From positions 23,619 through 87,618 of the forward strand of contig NZ_JAMKQJ010000019.1 of NCBI RefSeq assembly GCF_024643205.1: a stretch of DNA of 64,000 nt. The letters are read 5' to 3'. The notes under the pieces are model-generated. The model did no database searches and was not told the origin of the DNA. It worked only from the letters and a program-made list of their open reading frames with translations. The translations under genes and the position numbers were made by a program. Positions 50,881 to 60,300 of this stretch are shown piece by piece; positions within the stretch are counted from its first letter, which is position 1; each line of letters opens with the position of its first letter. The DNA is from Parapedobacter tibetensis. GTDB taxonomy: Bacteria > Bacteroidota > Bacteroidia > Sphingobacteriales > Sphingobacteriaceae.

Positions 50881-51374
50881 ATACTGGAACCGAATGGTTT
50901 CCATGTGCCATTGACCAATAGGGAATACCCGTATTACGCTGATGGAGCAACGATATATATCCCTAACGAACATGAGAACAAGTGGGGCGGCGCAAGGGGT
51001 TGTTGCCATGCGTTTTGTTCCGGCAGCCGGGCGGCTAACGAGGAAGCCGGCGTGCAGCATGATGATGCAAGTGCCTACCCTTATCGGCCCGGTGGGTTTG
51101 GATATACATGCCGGGCGACTAAAGATACGGGCCGCGCATCGTAGGTGGTTGGCGGCCCTGCTGAAAAGCAACCGGGCTAGGCCATATCCAACCCCTGCCT
51201 TTCCGAAGACACGTTCGCGGCAAAACAATGGCGTTGGTGACACTCAGCTTATCTGGGCTGTTGTTCATGTATTCGAACGCCACGGTGTAATCTTTTCTAT
51301 TGCCAATTTTTAAACCTTTTCAAGCCAATATTGTCCAACAAGGGTAAGTAATAAAATTTAAGGAGGTCATCATC
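50881..51374. other. Region without a supported gene
   Basis: Three overlapping readings exist here (50866-51144 plus, 50942-51313 plus, 50869-51243 minus) but none has family resemblance, signal peptide or a good ribosome-binding site, and they exclude one another. The last 90 bases (51286-51374) are the leader of the DUF4136 gene, duplicated at 46913, with a strong AAGGAGGT ribosome-binding site near 51360. Confidence 0.6.
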
Positions 51375-51950
51375 ATGAAAAAGTTCGTGTTTATAGTTGT
51401 TCCTTTATTCATATTGGCCGCATCGTGTTCGTCCTATCGGTACCATACCACCAAAGTGGAGGCTACTGATTTTTCCCAATATCGTACATATGGTTGGTTG
51501 TCTCCCATGGATTCATTATCCAAATCCTATTACAACAACGATATTGCCCATAATAACATTATGGAAACCGCAAACAAGGAGCTGGAAAACCGCGGGTTGA
51601 CTTATTCAAAAGAAAACCCAGATTTGCTTTTCCGGTATATCGCCATTGTAAACAACAAGAGCAGGCCGATGTACGGCGGATACCCCTATAGCCCGTGGGG
51701 CATGTGGGGCTATAATCCATGGATGTGGGGATCCGGCTGGGGCTGGGGCATGGGATGGAATCGCCCCGTAGGCACTGAGCGCTACCGTGCGGGCCACATC
51801 ATCATCGAAGCTAAGGATCGGCGGTCAAACACGGTCATTTGGCAAGCACGCGGTACGGGCCAGGTGAGGAATCCCGAAGAGGCCATCACCAAATTACCCG
51901 ATGTGGTTACCCGTGTCATGGAACAGTATCCTGTTGCTGCACAGAAATAG
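51375..51950 (+). CDS. DUF4136-family lipoprotein (intact copy)
   Basis: A 191-residue lipoprotein (lipobox LAASC near residue 17). The DUF4136 domain shows TTKVEATDFSQYRTYGWLSP, an N-IMETANKELENRGL helix, then PDLLFRYIAIVNNK, a Trp/Gly/Tyr/Met-rich insert (GGYPYSPWGMWGYNPWMWGS) and GHIIIEAKDRRSNTVIWQAR. Members are envelope lipoproteins of unknown function. The start is fixed by AAGGAGGT eight bases upstream. A decayed partial copy lies 4.4 kb upstream. Followed by a long hairpin. Confidence 0.88.
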   Translation: MKKFVFIVVPLFILAASCSSYRYHTTKVEATDFSQYRTYGWLSPMDSLSKSYYNNDIAHNNIMETANKELENRGLTYSKENPDLLFRYIAIVNNKSRPMYGGYPYSPWGMWGYNPWMWGSGWGWGMGWNRPVGTERYRAGHIIIEAKDRRSNTVIWQARGTGQVRNPEEAITKLPDVVTRVMEQYPVAAQK

Positions 51951-51974
51951 TTGGTCTCAGGATGTTATAATAAT

Positions 51975-52011
51975 GGGTGAGTATTTTTCCTAGAACGAAA
52001 AACACTCACCC
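51975..52011 (+). terminator. Hairpin after the DUF4136 gene
   Basis: Long stem GGGTGAGT (51975-51982) / ACTCACCC (52004-52011) extended inside by TTTTTC/GAAAAA. There is no strong T run after it. Confidence 0.55.
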
Positions 52012-52181
52012 GCTTGTTTATCACCAAGTATTACCCAAACCTATCATCCTACAAGTCATTCTTCCTCACACTAATGTTTTTTCCTTGTTATCTTTAGTTA
52101 ACATGAACAAGATGAACAGACCATCCCGTGTAATTATTAATTAATATTGTATGAAGTCGGAATAATTATATTTTGACGCCT

Positions 52182-52820
52182 ATGAAAAACATTCTACTAG
52201 TCGACGACCACGGTGTCATCCGTTTGGGCGTTCAATTTCTTGTAAAGGAGATTTTTGGCAATCCAGTCGTCAACGAAGCGGCTACTTGGCAAGAAACCAT
52301 TGATATGGTTGATAAGCACACCATTGATATGTTGGTGTTAGACATCGAAATCCCTGGGGGCTGCGGTATACACATGTTATCCGTGCTGAGAGCAAAAAAA
52401 CCCGATCTAAAGATTTTAATATTTACGGCTTTTGATGAAACCCTATACGCATTACGCTATCTCGATGCGGGTGCCAATGGTTTTATACAAAAATCTGCAG
52501 GGGATGATGACTTAAAAAAAGCACTCCTGGATGTATCGAATGGAAAGCATTACGCCAGTGCAAAGGTGAAAAGCATGACTTGGGAGAATCGGCTGTCGAA
52601 CAATAAGCAGACCACAGGTAACCCGTTCGATTTGTTGTCAAACCGCGAACTCGAAGTATGCAATTTCTTACTCAAAGGTTATCGATTGAGTGATATTGCG
52701 CAGCATTTACAGCTTCATACCTCTACGATAGGAACCTATAAAAATAACATATTCCAGAAACTTCAGGTCGACAATCTCATTTTGCTGCTAGATAAGTTTC
52801 AACAGTATAAATCCAATTAA
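52182..52820 (+). CDS. NarL/LuxR-type response regulator
   Basis: A 212-residue two-domain regulator starting MKNILLVDDHGVIRLGVQFL. The receiver has acidic residues DD (8-9), the phospho-acceptor Asp54 (MLVLDIEIPGG), Thr in IFTAFDE and Lys in GFIQKSAG. The C-terminal LuxR helix-turn-helix: LLSNRELEVCNFLLKGYRLS, DIAQHLQLHTSTIGTYKNNI. It is tail-to-tail with a sensor kinase gene; their stop codons overlap (52817-52820). The kinase lacks a receiver domain, so this is its plausible partner. Confidence 0.9.
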   Translation: MKNILLVDDHGVIRLGVQFLVKEIFGNPVVNEAATWQETIDMVDKHTIDMLVLDIEIPGGCGIHMLSVLRAKKPDLKILIFTAFDETLYALRYLDAGANGFIQKSAGDDDLKKALLDVSNGKHYASAKVKSMTWENRLSNNKQTTGNPFDLLSNRELEVCNFLLKGYRLSDIAQHLQLHTSTIGTYKNNIFQKLQVDNLILLLDKFQQYKSN

Positions 52821-55800
52821 ACACGCTCGCCTTTGTATGAAACGGGCAATTCAATAACGATAGAGGTTCCTACTCTGGGCATACTCCTGACCACCACGGT
52901 TCCCCCCATCAGGTTGATGAGGTCCTTTACTATTTTTAATCCCAAACCCTGCGTAGAAATTTCCTCATTGGCAGTTTTCGCAGTAGGTATATTATAGGCA
53001 TTTATTTTAGCGACTTGGACATAACTCATTCCCAACCCCTTGTCTTTGATAATCATTTGCACTCCTGATGAGGTGATGTTGCTTTTTAGGACGACATCAT
53101 CGTCAATCGTAAATTTTATGGCATTATCAATCAGGTTATGAAGTACGATGGTGAGCAATTGAGGCCGGTTTATGATGGTCAAATCTTGGGGGATTTCGTT
53201 TTTTATATGAACCCCTTTTTGTAAAGCCATTTCTTTGAAGGTATTTATTTTGTCTTCCACCAAGGTACGGAGGTGTATGGTGCTCGGGGCAACTTCATTG
53301 CCTAAAAGCAATGTTTTGCTATAATCAGTGAGCATTTTGATGTATTCGTATATTTCATGCGTTGAGCTTTGTACGCGGGTTACAGCCTCAGTAAGCGAAT
53401 GCTGTTCTTGCGTAAGCTGTATTTGTATTTTTTTTAAGGAGAGCCCCATAAACCGTAGTGGGCTATTGACATCATGGGAAATGGAGGCAGCCAAGCGCTT
53501 ATGTAAATAAGTTTCGCGTTCGAGCCGTTGTTGCGTTATCTGTAGGGCCGCTATTTGCTCTTGCAGTTTACCTGTTTGCTGGTTTACCTTCTCTTTTAAA
53601 TGGGCGTTTCTCCGTTTTAATCGCCTAATCCGGATTTTAAGGAGTAACCAACCTGTACAAGCAAGTAAAATCAAGATAGCGCTGATAAACCACCAGGATT
53701 CATAAAAACGGGGAGGAACCAGGATATAGGCATGCGCATAGTCATAACCACCAGGGATTTGGATATTAGTCTTGCGTATAGTTACCTCATGCAAGCCTGA
53801 TGGCAGGGTATGTAGAAAGATGTTGCCCCCATCAAGCGGAAACCATTGAGCCTCCTTAAGTTTGCTACTATGGACTTGGTATTCGATGAACAGGTTGTCA
53901 ATATGGCCAAAGTAAGGAGTAGATACCGTTATTTTGATACGTTCAAAGCCATGTGCTACCTGAAAGGTATCCATTACCGGCAAGGTGATGTCGTCGACCT
54001 CAAATTCATCGATGCGTATTTCCGAATCAGGCAATTCGGGTTCCACCTGTTCGGGATTGAACCGGACCAATCCGTTCATAGACGGGAAGGAAAATGACCC
54101 ATCAGCAAGCCTGACCGCGCAAGGCTGGCAGCCCCCGTTGAACTCATTGGTATAAAACCCTTGGTGCTTATGATGGTAAATATAATAAGGGGGATGTTGC
54201 GGATTGGCCACATAGTCCAAAAGGGATTGCCTTTTAACTTGGAAGAGCCCGTTATTGGTACTGATCCAGAAATAGCCTTGCCCATCTTCCATCATGCAGT
54301 GCGATGAAGCAAGGTAATCGTGTTTGCCTAACGGGAATGAAGTTAATCCACCTTGGTAGTACAAAAAGAAACCATCCTGGTAGGTGGTTATCCAAAGCCT
54401 GCTATCATCATCTTGGTAAATACTCCTGATATCGCTTTGCTCCAATCCGGGTATGGATTGGATGTTACCCGAGGGGATATGGAGCAGTTGCAGACCTGAT
54501 GAATTAGTACCCACGAATAAGGTATCCTGATGAGGCTGGTGAAGCCAAGTCACCTCCCCCTTAATTCCGGGAAAACGTTGGTATTCATCACGGGTTGGGT
54601 CGTATCGATACACCCCAACTCCATCATCGTAGGCACCTAACCAAATACAGCCGTCAATACCTTCATACAAGCGACTGATAGGGTTTTCAAAGGCAGTCTC
54701 ATGGATGACTGTCTGCCCGTCAGGGCTGAATTTGGTCAAGATACTCGATGCTCTTGTGGTCCAGATATTCCCATCCTTGTCCCTAAGCATGCTATACCGT
54801 AATTTTGCTTTTTCCCCTATCACCGGAATATGGTTCATTAGGCCGGTATCCGCAAAAACATAACCTTGGGAGGTAAGCACGAGGTCATCCCCATGAGACA
54901 ATTGTGCATAGAAGAGTGATTCTTGTCCTCGCCTCCCTGCATATTGTGTTTTAAATTGAGCTCGGATAAATACATAAAGCCCATTTGTCAGGCTACCCAG
55001 AAATACGTGTTTGTACCGTTGGTCATAGTAGGTGGTAAAGATACCATGCTCGTCAAAATCAAACTCATTCAAGATCAGTTGGGTATGCATGGTGCTTTCA
55101 TCGGGTAGTACCTGTAAATGGTACAAGCTTCGATCCACGTATATGAAAGCATCCCTAACGGCGGCATTCCAAAAAAGGCGGAGCTTGTTCAAGTCCTTCC
55201 CATCCCTGATGATATCGCCGATAATCTCGCAATCAGCGATGCCGGTTTTCGGATCGATTCGTTGCAGGCTGCCTTGAGGAGCAAGAAAAAACAACTGTTC
55301 GTTCAACGGGAAAAAGCGGTGAAAATCGGTATGCTTGAAATAATGTCGAGAAACAACGTGATCTTTGTGTCCGTAGAAGACGATACTATCGTGACTTATG
55401 ATATAGTCGCCTTGCTTAACCTGAACTTTATAATGGTCAAGGCTGTCTTGAGGATAAAAGGTGGGCACACCGACAGCAGGCCATGGATTGACACGTTCGG
55501 GCAAAAGATTGGTGGCGTTCCGCATCCTGTTTTCGGGACGAAATGCGCTCCCTCGGGCAATTTCGACTTCTTCATCAAACCCACTGATCGCCATTAACTG
55601 ATCTGTAAGACCAATATGGTACATCACCGATATCCGTTTGGTCCGCAAGTTTAGGGTATGGTTGTCAAACACGTTGAATGAGCGACCATCATATCGAACC
55701 AATCCGGCCTCAGTAGCCAGCCAGACATAGCCAACCTTATCCACCCCAATGGCTTTAATACTGTTTTGCGGCAATCCGTTCTCGTCGGTAAAATGTTGAA

Positions 55801-55882
55801 CATGAAACCGGAGTGAATCAGGGTCTGCTTGGCAAATCGCCATAGTCAAACCAGACAAGAAAAAGGCTAGTACTGTTTTCAT
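52817..55882 (-). CDS. Sensor histidine kinase with two-component regulator propeller and Y_Y_Y domains
   Basis: A 1021-residue kinase (ATG at 55882, MKTVLAFFLSGLTMAICQAD as signal peptide). Large periplasmic part of propeller repeats (HFTDENGLPQNSIKAIGVDK, VGYVWLATEAGLVRYDGRSF, GCIWLGAYDDGVGVYRYDP, SRLWITTYQDGFFLYY, GYFWISTNNGLFQVKR), then a Y_Y_Y domain, one membrane helix (SWWFISAILILLACTGWLLL), a coiled coil, a HisKA-type dimerisation helix with the phospho-His in SISHDVNSPLRFMGLSL (about residue 800) and an ATPase domain (NLIDNAIKF, GLGMS, TQGLGLKIVKDLINLMGG). Unlike classic hybrid systems it has no receiver or AraC domain; that role probably lies in the convergent NarL regulator. Confidence 0.9.
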   Translation of the reverse strand: MKTVLAFFLSGLTMAICQADPDSLRFHVQHFTDENGLPQNSIKAIGVDKVGYVWLATEAGLVRYDGRSFNVFDNHTLNLRTKRISVMYHIGLTDQLMAISGFDEEVEIARGSAFRPENRMRNATNLLPERVNPWPAVGVPTFYPQDSLDHYKVQVKQGDYIISHDSIVFYGHKDHVVSRHYFKHTDFHRFFPLNEQLFFLAPQGSLQRIDPKTGIADCEIIGDIIRDGKDLNKLRLFWNAAVRDAFIYVDRSLYHLQVLPDESTMHTQLILNEFDFDEHGIFTTYYDQRYKHVFLGSLTNGLYVFIRAQFKTQYAGRRGQESLFYAQLSHGDDLVLTSQGYVFADTGLMNHIPVIGEKAKLRYSMLRDKDGNIWTTRASSILTKFSPDGQTVIHETAFENPISRLYEGIDGCIWLGAYDDGVGVYRYDPTRDEYQRFPGIKGEVTWLHQPHQDTLFVGTNSSGLQLLHIPSGNIQSIPGLEQSDIRSIYQDDDSRLWITTYQDGFFLYYQGGLTSFPLGKHDYLASSHCMMEDGQGYFWISTNNGLFQVKRQSLLDYVANPQHPPYYIYHHKHQGFYTNEFNGGCQPCAVRLADGSFSFPSMNGLVRFNPEQVEPELPDSEIRIDEFEVDDITLPVMDTFQVAHGFERIKITVSTPYFGHIDNLFIEYQVHSSKLKEAQWFPLDGGNIFLHTLPSGLHEVTIRKTNIQIPGGYDYAHAYILVPPRFYESWWFISAILILLACTGWLLLKIRIRRLKRRNAHLKEKVNQQTGKLQEQIAALQITQQRLERETYLHKRLAASISHDVNSPLRFMGLSLKKIQIQLTQEQHSLTEAVTRVQSSTHEIYEYIKMLTDYSKTLLLGNEVAPSTIHLRTLVEDKINTFKEMALQKGVHIKNEIPQDLTIINRPQLLTIVLHNLIDNAIKFTIDDDVVLKSNITSSGVQMIIKDKGLGMSYVQVAKINAYNIPTAKTANEEISTQGLGLKIVKDLINLMGGTVVVRSMPRVGTSIVIELPVSYKGERV

Positions 55883-56061
55883 TTTCAAGAGGCGATGAAT
55901 TACCAAATATCTCGTTTTTATTCGATTATCAACCTAATAAAAACACGAGGTGGCCTAGAAAAATTACTAGTTAAAATTAGCTATTTTTCTATAATCAATT
56001 AATTCTTATTGATTTAGGTTTGGATTGATGATAATATTCAAACAATTTAAAGGCATAACTT

Positions 56062-57072
56062 ATGGAACTATTCTACTATCCTACCATGTCGGGCGAATGT
56101 GTTTATCAATCAGGGCCTGACAATCGATTTGATTCAATTCCCGAGAGAATGGGCGATTTCAAAGAAGGTATTTATACCTTAAATACCGGAAACCTCGTGG
56201 TCGCCATGCTAAAAAGGAAATTTCATCAACCGCTACTGATCACGCGCAAGGCCCTTCCTGTTAATGATCTCTATATACTCTCTTTTAATGTTACACAAAG
56301 TGGGGATGGCCCTATGGAACTAGGCAATTGTTATTTTGCATCTGCCACATCCGAACTTAGGCAACAAAAAAATGCGGGTGATACCCAACTTGCCATTGAA
56401 ATTCACTTATCAAGGGCTTATCTTTTAAAAATATTGAATGATTTGGATCCAAACACGGATTCCAGGTGGGTAACGGTTTTGAAGGATAATGAAACATTCC
56501 AGAATAAGGTGACACCCTTTATGGACGACTTTACCATATTGGAAAATGTATTCGAATTGGTTGAACAAACGAACGAAGGCCAGCAATTAAATACCATGCT
56601 GCTGGAGAATAAAGTATCCGCCTTAGTGTTGTCAGTTATCGAACACCTTTTAAAAAAAAACACGGTAAATGAAGTGTCCATTGCAGATACCGACTATAAA
56701 AAAATCAAGGAAGTCCAGACACTGATACAAGAAGACCTAGGCAATAAATATCGCATCGACGAACTATCTGCACGATGCAATATGTGCCCCACCAAATTCA
56801 AGCAGCTTTTCAAGCGGTTTACCGGGTACTCCCTTTCATCATTCTACAACAGCCTGCGGATGGAGCAAGCGCTCGCATGGCTCAGCACCCATGCGCAAGG
56901 GAGTATTTCGGAGCTCGCCTATTATTTGGGATACAAAAGTCTTTCGCATTTCACCACCGCTTTTAAAAATCATTATGGTCATGCCCCATCCATCATGCAG
57001 AAGAAGACAGCGGGCATACGCCTTGAAAATAGTTCGACAGAGACCATACTGAAATACAACAAAAGCGCATAA
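56062..57072 (+). CDS. AraC-family transcriptional regulator
   Basis: A 336-residue regulator: N-terminal ligand-type domain without clear signature and a C-terminal AraC domain with two helix-turn-helices (YRIDELSARCNMCPTKFKQL, FKRFTGYSLSSFYNSLRMEQ, ALAWLSTHAQGSISELAYYL, GYKSLSHFTTAFKNHYGHAP). Upstream, 55883-56061, is shared with the divergent sensor kinase gene. The giant adhesin-like gene lies 293 bases downstream in the same direction; it may be a target (inference). No promoter of the usual type was clear in the gap 57073-57365. Confidence 0.9.
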   Translation: MELFYYPTMSGECVYQSGPDNRFDSIPERMGDFKEGIYTLNTGNLVVAMLKRKFHQPLLITRKALPVNDLYILSFNVTQSGDGPMELGNCYFASATSELRQQKNAGDTQLAIEIHLSRAYLLKILNDLDPNTDSRWVTVLKDNETFQNKVTPFMDDFTILENVFELVEQTNEGQQLNTMLLENKVSALVLSVIEHLLKKNTVNEVSIADTDYKKIKEVQTLIQEDLGNKYRIDELSARCNMCPTKFKQLFKRFTGYSLSSFYNSLRMEQALAWLSTHAQGSISELAYYLGYKSLSHFTTAFKNHYGHAPSIMQKKTAGIRLENSSTETILKYNKSA

Positions 57073-57365
57073 TAAGACCTTCCATCGGTCAATGGCTATT
57101 TAATTTTCGGACATCCCGGTTATCTGTGGGTAGACATAAATTGCAAAAATCCAATTGACGGGTGCGCAACCGCACAAATCATCTACCCATAAATACAGTA
57201 ACCCATTAAAAACAAGCCAGATGAATTTACACTTTTCGGTAAGTCCATTTTTGAAAGTATTGTGTCTGTTTTTGAAAACATGCAACCTCCTTTTCTGCCT
57301 AATTTGGCTATATCTATCAAAGGGTCTTTTGAAGACTCCATAAAACGCATAATACCATTATTCCT

Positions 57366-60300
57366 ATGAAACAAGTTCTACTACACTGTTATTTACACAT
57401 ATTTCAGGTTATACCCCATACCATCAAACCGGTATATGCCCTTCGGTGCATGGAACAACAAATTATTCGGATGAAAAACTTTATGAAGCATCCAGGAATC
57501 ACACCCCGGAAGTCTGCCGACCATACCATCAAAATTCTTGAACTTATGAGGGAGTTATACGATTACTTATTGGGAATGGATTTGCCATTTTTAACAGGCA
57601 AAAACACAAAGAAAGCCTGTTTTGATAATTGTATCAAGCCAAACAGGCATAAGCTCTTATCCATAAAAAAGATAGGGCTCACGCTGCTTTGTTTGACGAT
57701 GTTGCTCACGACGAACATCGTTAAGGGTCAGGATCAACCTATTTTTGATTGTGAGGTAGCCACAGGATACCTCTTCCAGGGGAATCCTACAGGTGTTTAT
57801 GCCGTTAATCTGGCTACAGGAGAATACGAAGAGGTTTCAGCTCAGCTGATACCCGGCACTGAGAATACCGTATTAAATGCAGCTGCTTATAATGTGACCG
57901 ATGACTATATATGGGCTTACCGTGCTTTCACTGGTGATCTGGTGCGGATAGGAAGCGATTGGTCTGTTCAGATTTTCCCAATTGCGGGTTTACCAACGGG
58001 AGTAGGCTTCAATGTAGGCGATATCAGTAGTGATGGGGTAATGTATTTATTCAGCAATACTGGTGGAACCAACACCATTCAACGCGTAGACCTTGACCCG
58101 GAATCGGCAACGTATTTACAACTTTTATCTCCATTAAGTACCACTGCTAGCCCCATTGCCGACTGGGCATTTAGTCCCATTGATGGTAATCTTTATGGAT
58201 TGGGTAACACAGGTTATAGCTTACTTCGTTTTAATCCCACAACAGGCGCTCGAACAGTGGTAGGAACGGTTACAGGTGCTGGAATTCAAGGCGCAAATGA
58301 AGCTCCTTTCGGCGCCGCGTACATGGATGCTGAGGGTAACCTGTATGTCAGCAGTAATGGAACAGGCCGGATTTTCCGGATTGCCAACCCGCATACAGGC
58401 GGTCTTACTGCTGAATTGATATCAACAGGTCCATCTTCTACAAATAACGACGGGGCAAGATGCCCTGCTACACCCGTTATCGCGGAAGACCCAGTAGATT
58501 TGGGCATTGTAAAAACAGGCCCCGTAACTGTGGCGCCCGAAGGCACAGTAACGTATACCCTATTTATAACGAATGCTGGACCCGGTGCAGCGGATGGGGC
58601 GGTCGTGACCGATCCAGAAGTAGCCAATTTTACAGCAGAAAGCATTAGTTGCACCGCAGGAAGTGGTTCAGGAGGTGATGCCGGGTGTCCGGTTGATCTG
58701 ACGGTGGCAAACCTGCAAGGCTCGGGCCTAGTTATCCCTACCTTACCTAGCGGGAGCTCCGTTACATTAACCATAACAGGTACCGCGGGGACTAGTGGAA
58801 CCATTACTAATGTGGCTACAGTAACAGCTCCAGCCGGGTTGGAGGACACCAATCCTGACAACAATACGGATACGAAGGAAACGGCGATTAGCCCTGATTG
58901 CACAGGTGCGCAAACTGTTTACTCATTCGATCCGGATGCTACATTAGCGCAGGCTGGCACTATTTCAGCCAATGGCGGAACCTTGAACTTGGTATATAAC
59001 CTGACAAGCGGAGATCCTATCCCAGGTATGGGTAATACATTTACTATTCCTCTGACCTATTCAGATTTTAATCAGTTCTATACCGGATCTGATCACACGT
59101 GGAGCGGCGCTACGGTACTTGAAGGTTCTTGGGATGTCGTTATCAGCACAAGAGCATTTGTACTAGTTCCAAACACAAATAACCTTTACCAAGCTTTACC
59201 AGCCAATAATACATCGCAGAAGCCATGGGTTTCTCCAAATATAAGTGATAATTTTTTCACCACCCATCTGTCCAATGGAACATTAGATCAATTAGGTACT
59301 TTTGATATTACCATTGGTGCTTTACCGGCAGCTCCGGAAGGAGTTAGGCTGATTTCAGAGTCTATCCGTATTTTCTCAACTAATAATTTGAGCACCAATG
59401 GCAATGGCTTTAATCAAGCGGGTTGGTGGGTTAAACCTATTGCTCAAAACGGTGTTCATACCGCTACTTCGGGTTCTCAGACCATACCATTATCCATTAC
59501 ACACGGAAAAACGTATACTTTTAAGTATAGTGCTTTTACTGATAACAGTACATTCACCGGCGGCGAAAGAGGAGCGTTACTGGATTTGGGTGAGATCGTC
59601 TTTTGTACTCCTCAGGGGCCAATAGCGGTAAACGACAGTGCTTCAACTGATGCAGGTACTCCAGTTATCATTCCGGTCCTGCCAAATGACTCCATTGGGG
59701 ATAGTCCGATTGATTCTACTTCAGTCAGGCTGATCGATCCGGTGAGCGGCGATTCAGTGACCACGGTGACTGTACCAAACGAGGGCACGTATGAAGTAGA
59801 CCCAACCACGGGTGAAGTAACCTTTACTCCTGAAACAGGTTTTACGGGTGTAACCACGCCAGTGGAATACGTGGTGAGCGATGAAAATGGTGTGCCGTCC
59901 AATCAAGCTACAATTACAGTAACCGTTTCAGTTTCCGGTCAAGAATGGCCCGTTCTCGTTACGGATAATCCACCACAGGGATCTCAATTCAACTGCCAAA
60001 CACTATACATTTCCAGAGGAGCGTCAAATATTGTAGCGTTGGTAAACGATGCCGATGGCAACCCACTACTTGAACCAGTTGCAAGATATGTGGGAAACGT
60101 GGGTGGCCCAAATCCGGCTCCTGCTGATGGCTTTGGCTATTGGGTAGGTAGTTTAGCGATTGGTACAGACCCTGAAACGGGAAATCAAGCCGCTTTTGGT
60201 ACAACCTGGGGCCATGGAGGGCAATCCGGACGGCCAATCTATAAGATGGTGAGCGGAGAGGGAACACTAAAAGAATTAATCATCAATGGTACACCTGTCA

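Noticed and set aside
50866..51313. Three overlapping candidate genes upstream of the DUF4136 gene
   Set aside because: They exclude each other, have no recognisable domains and poor start signals. Reported as a region without a supported gene.
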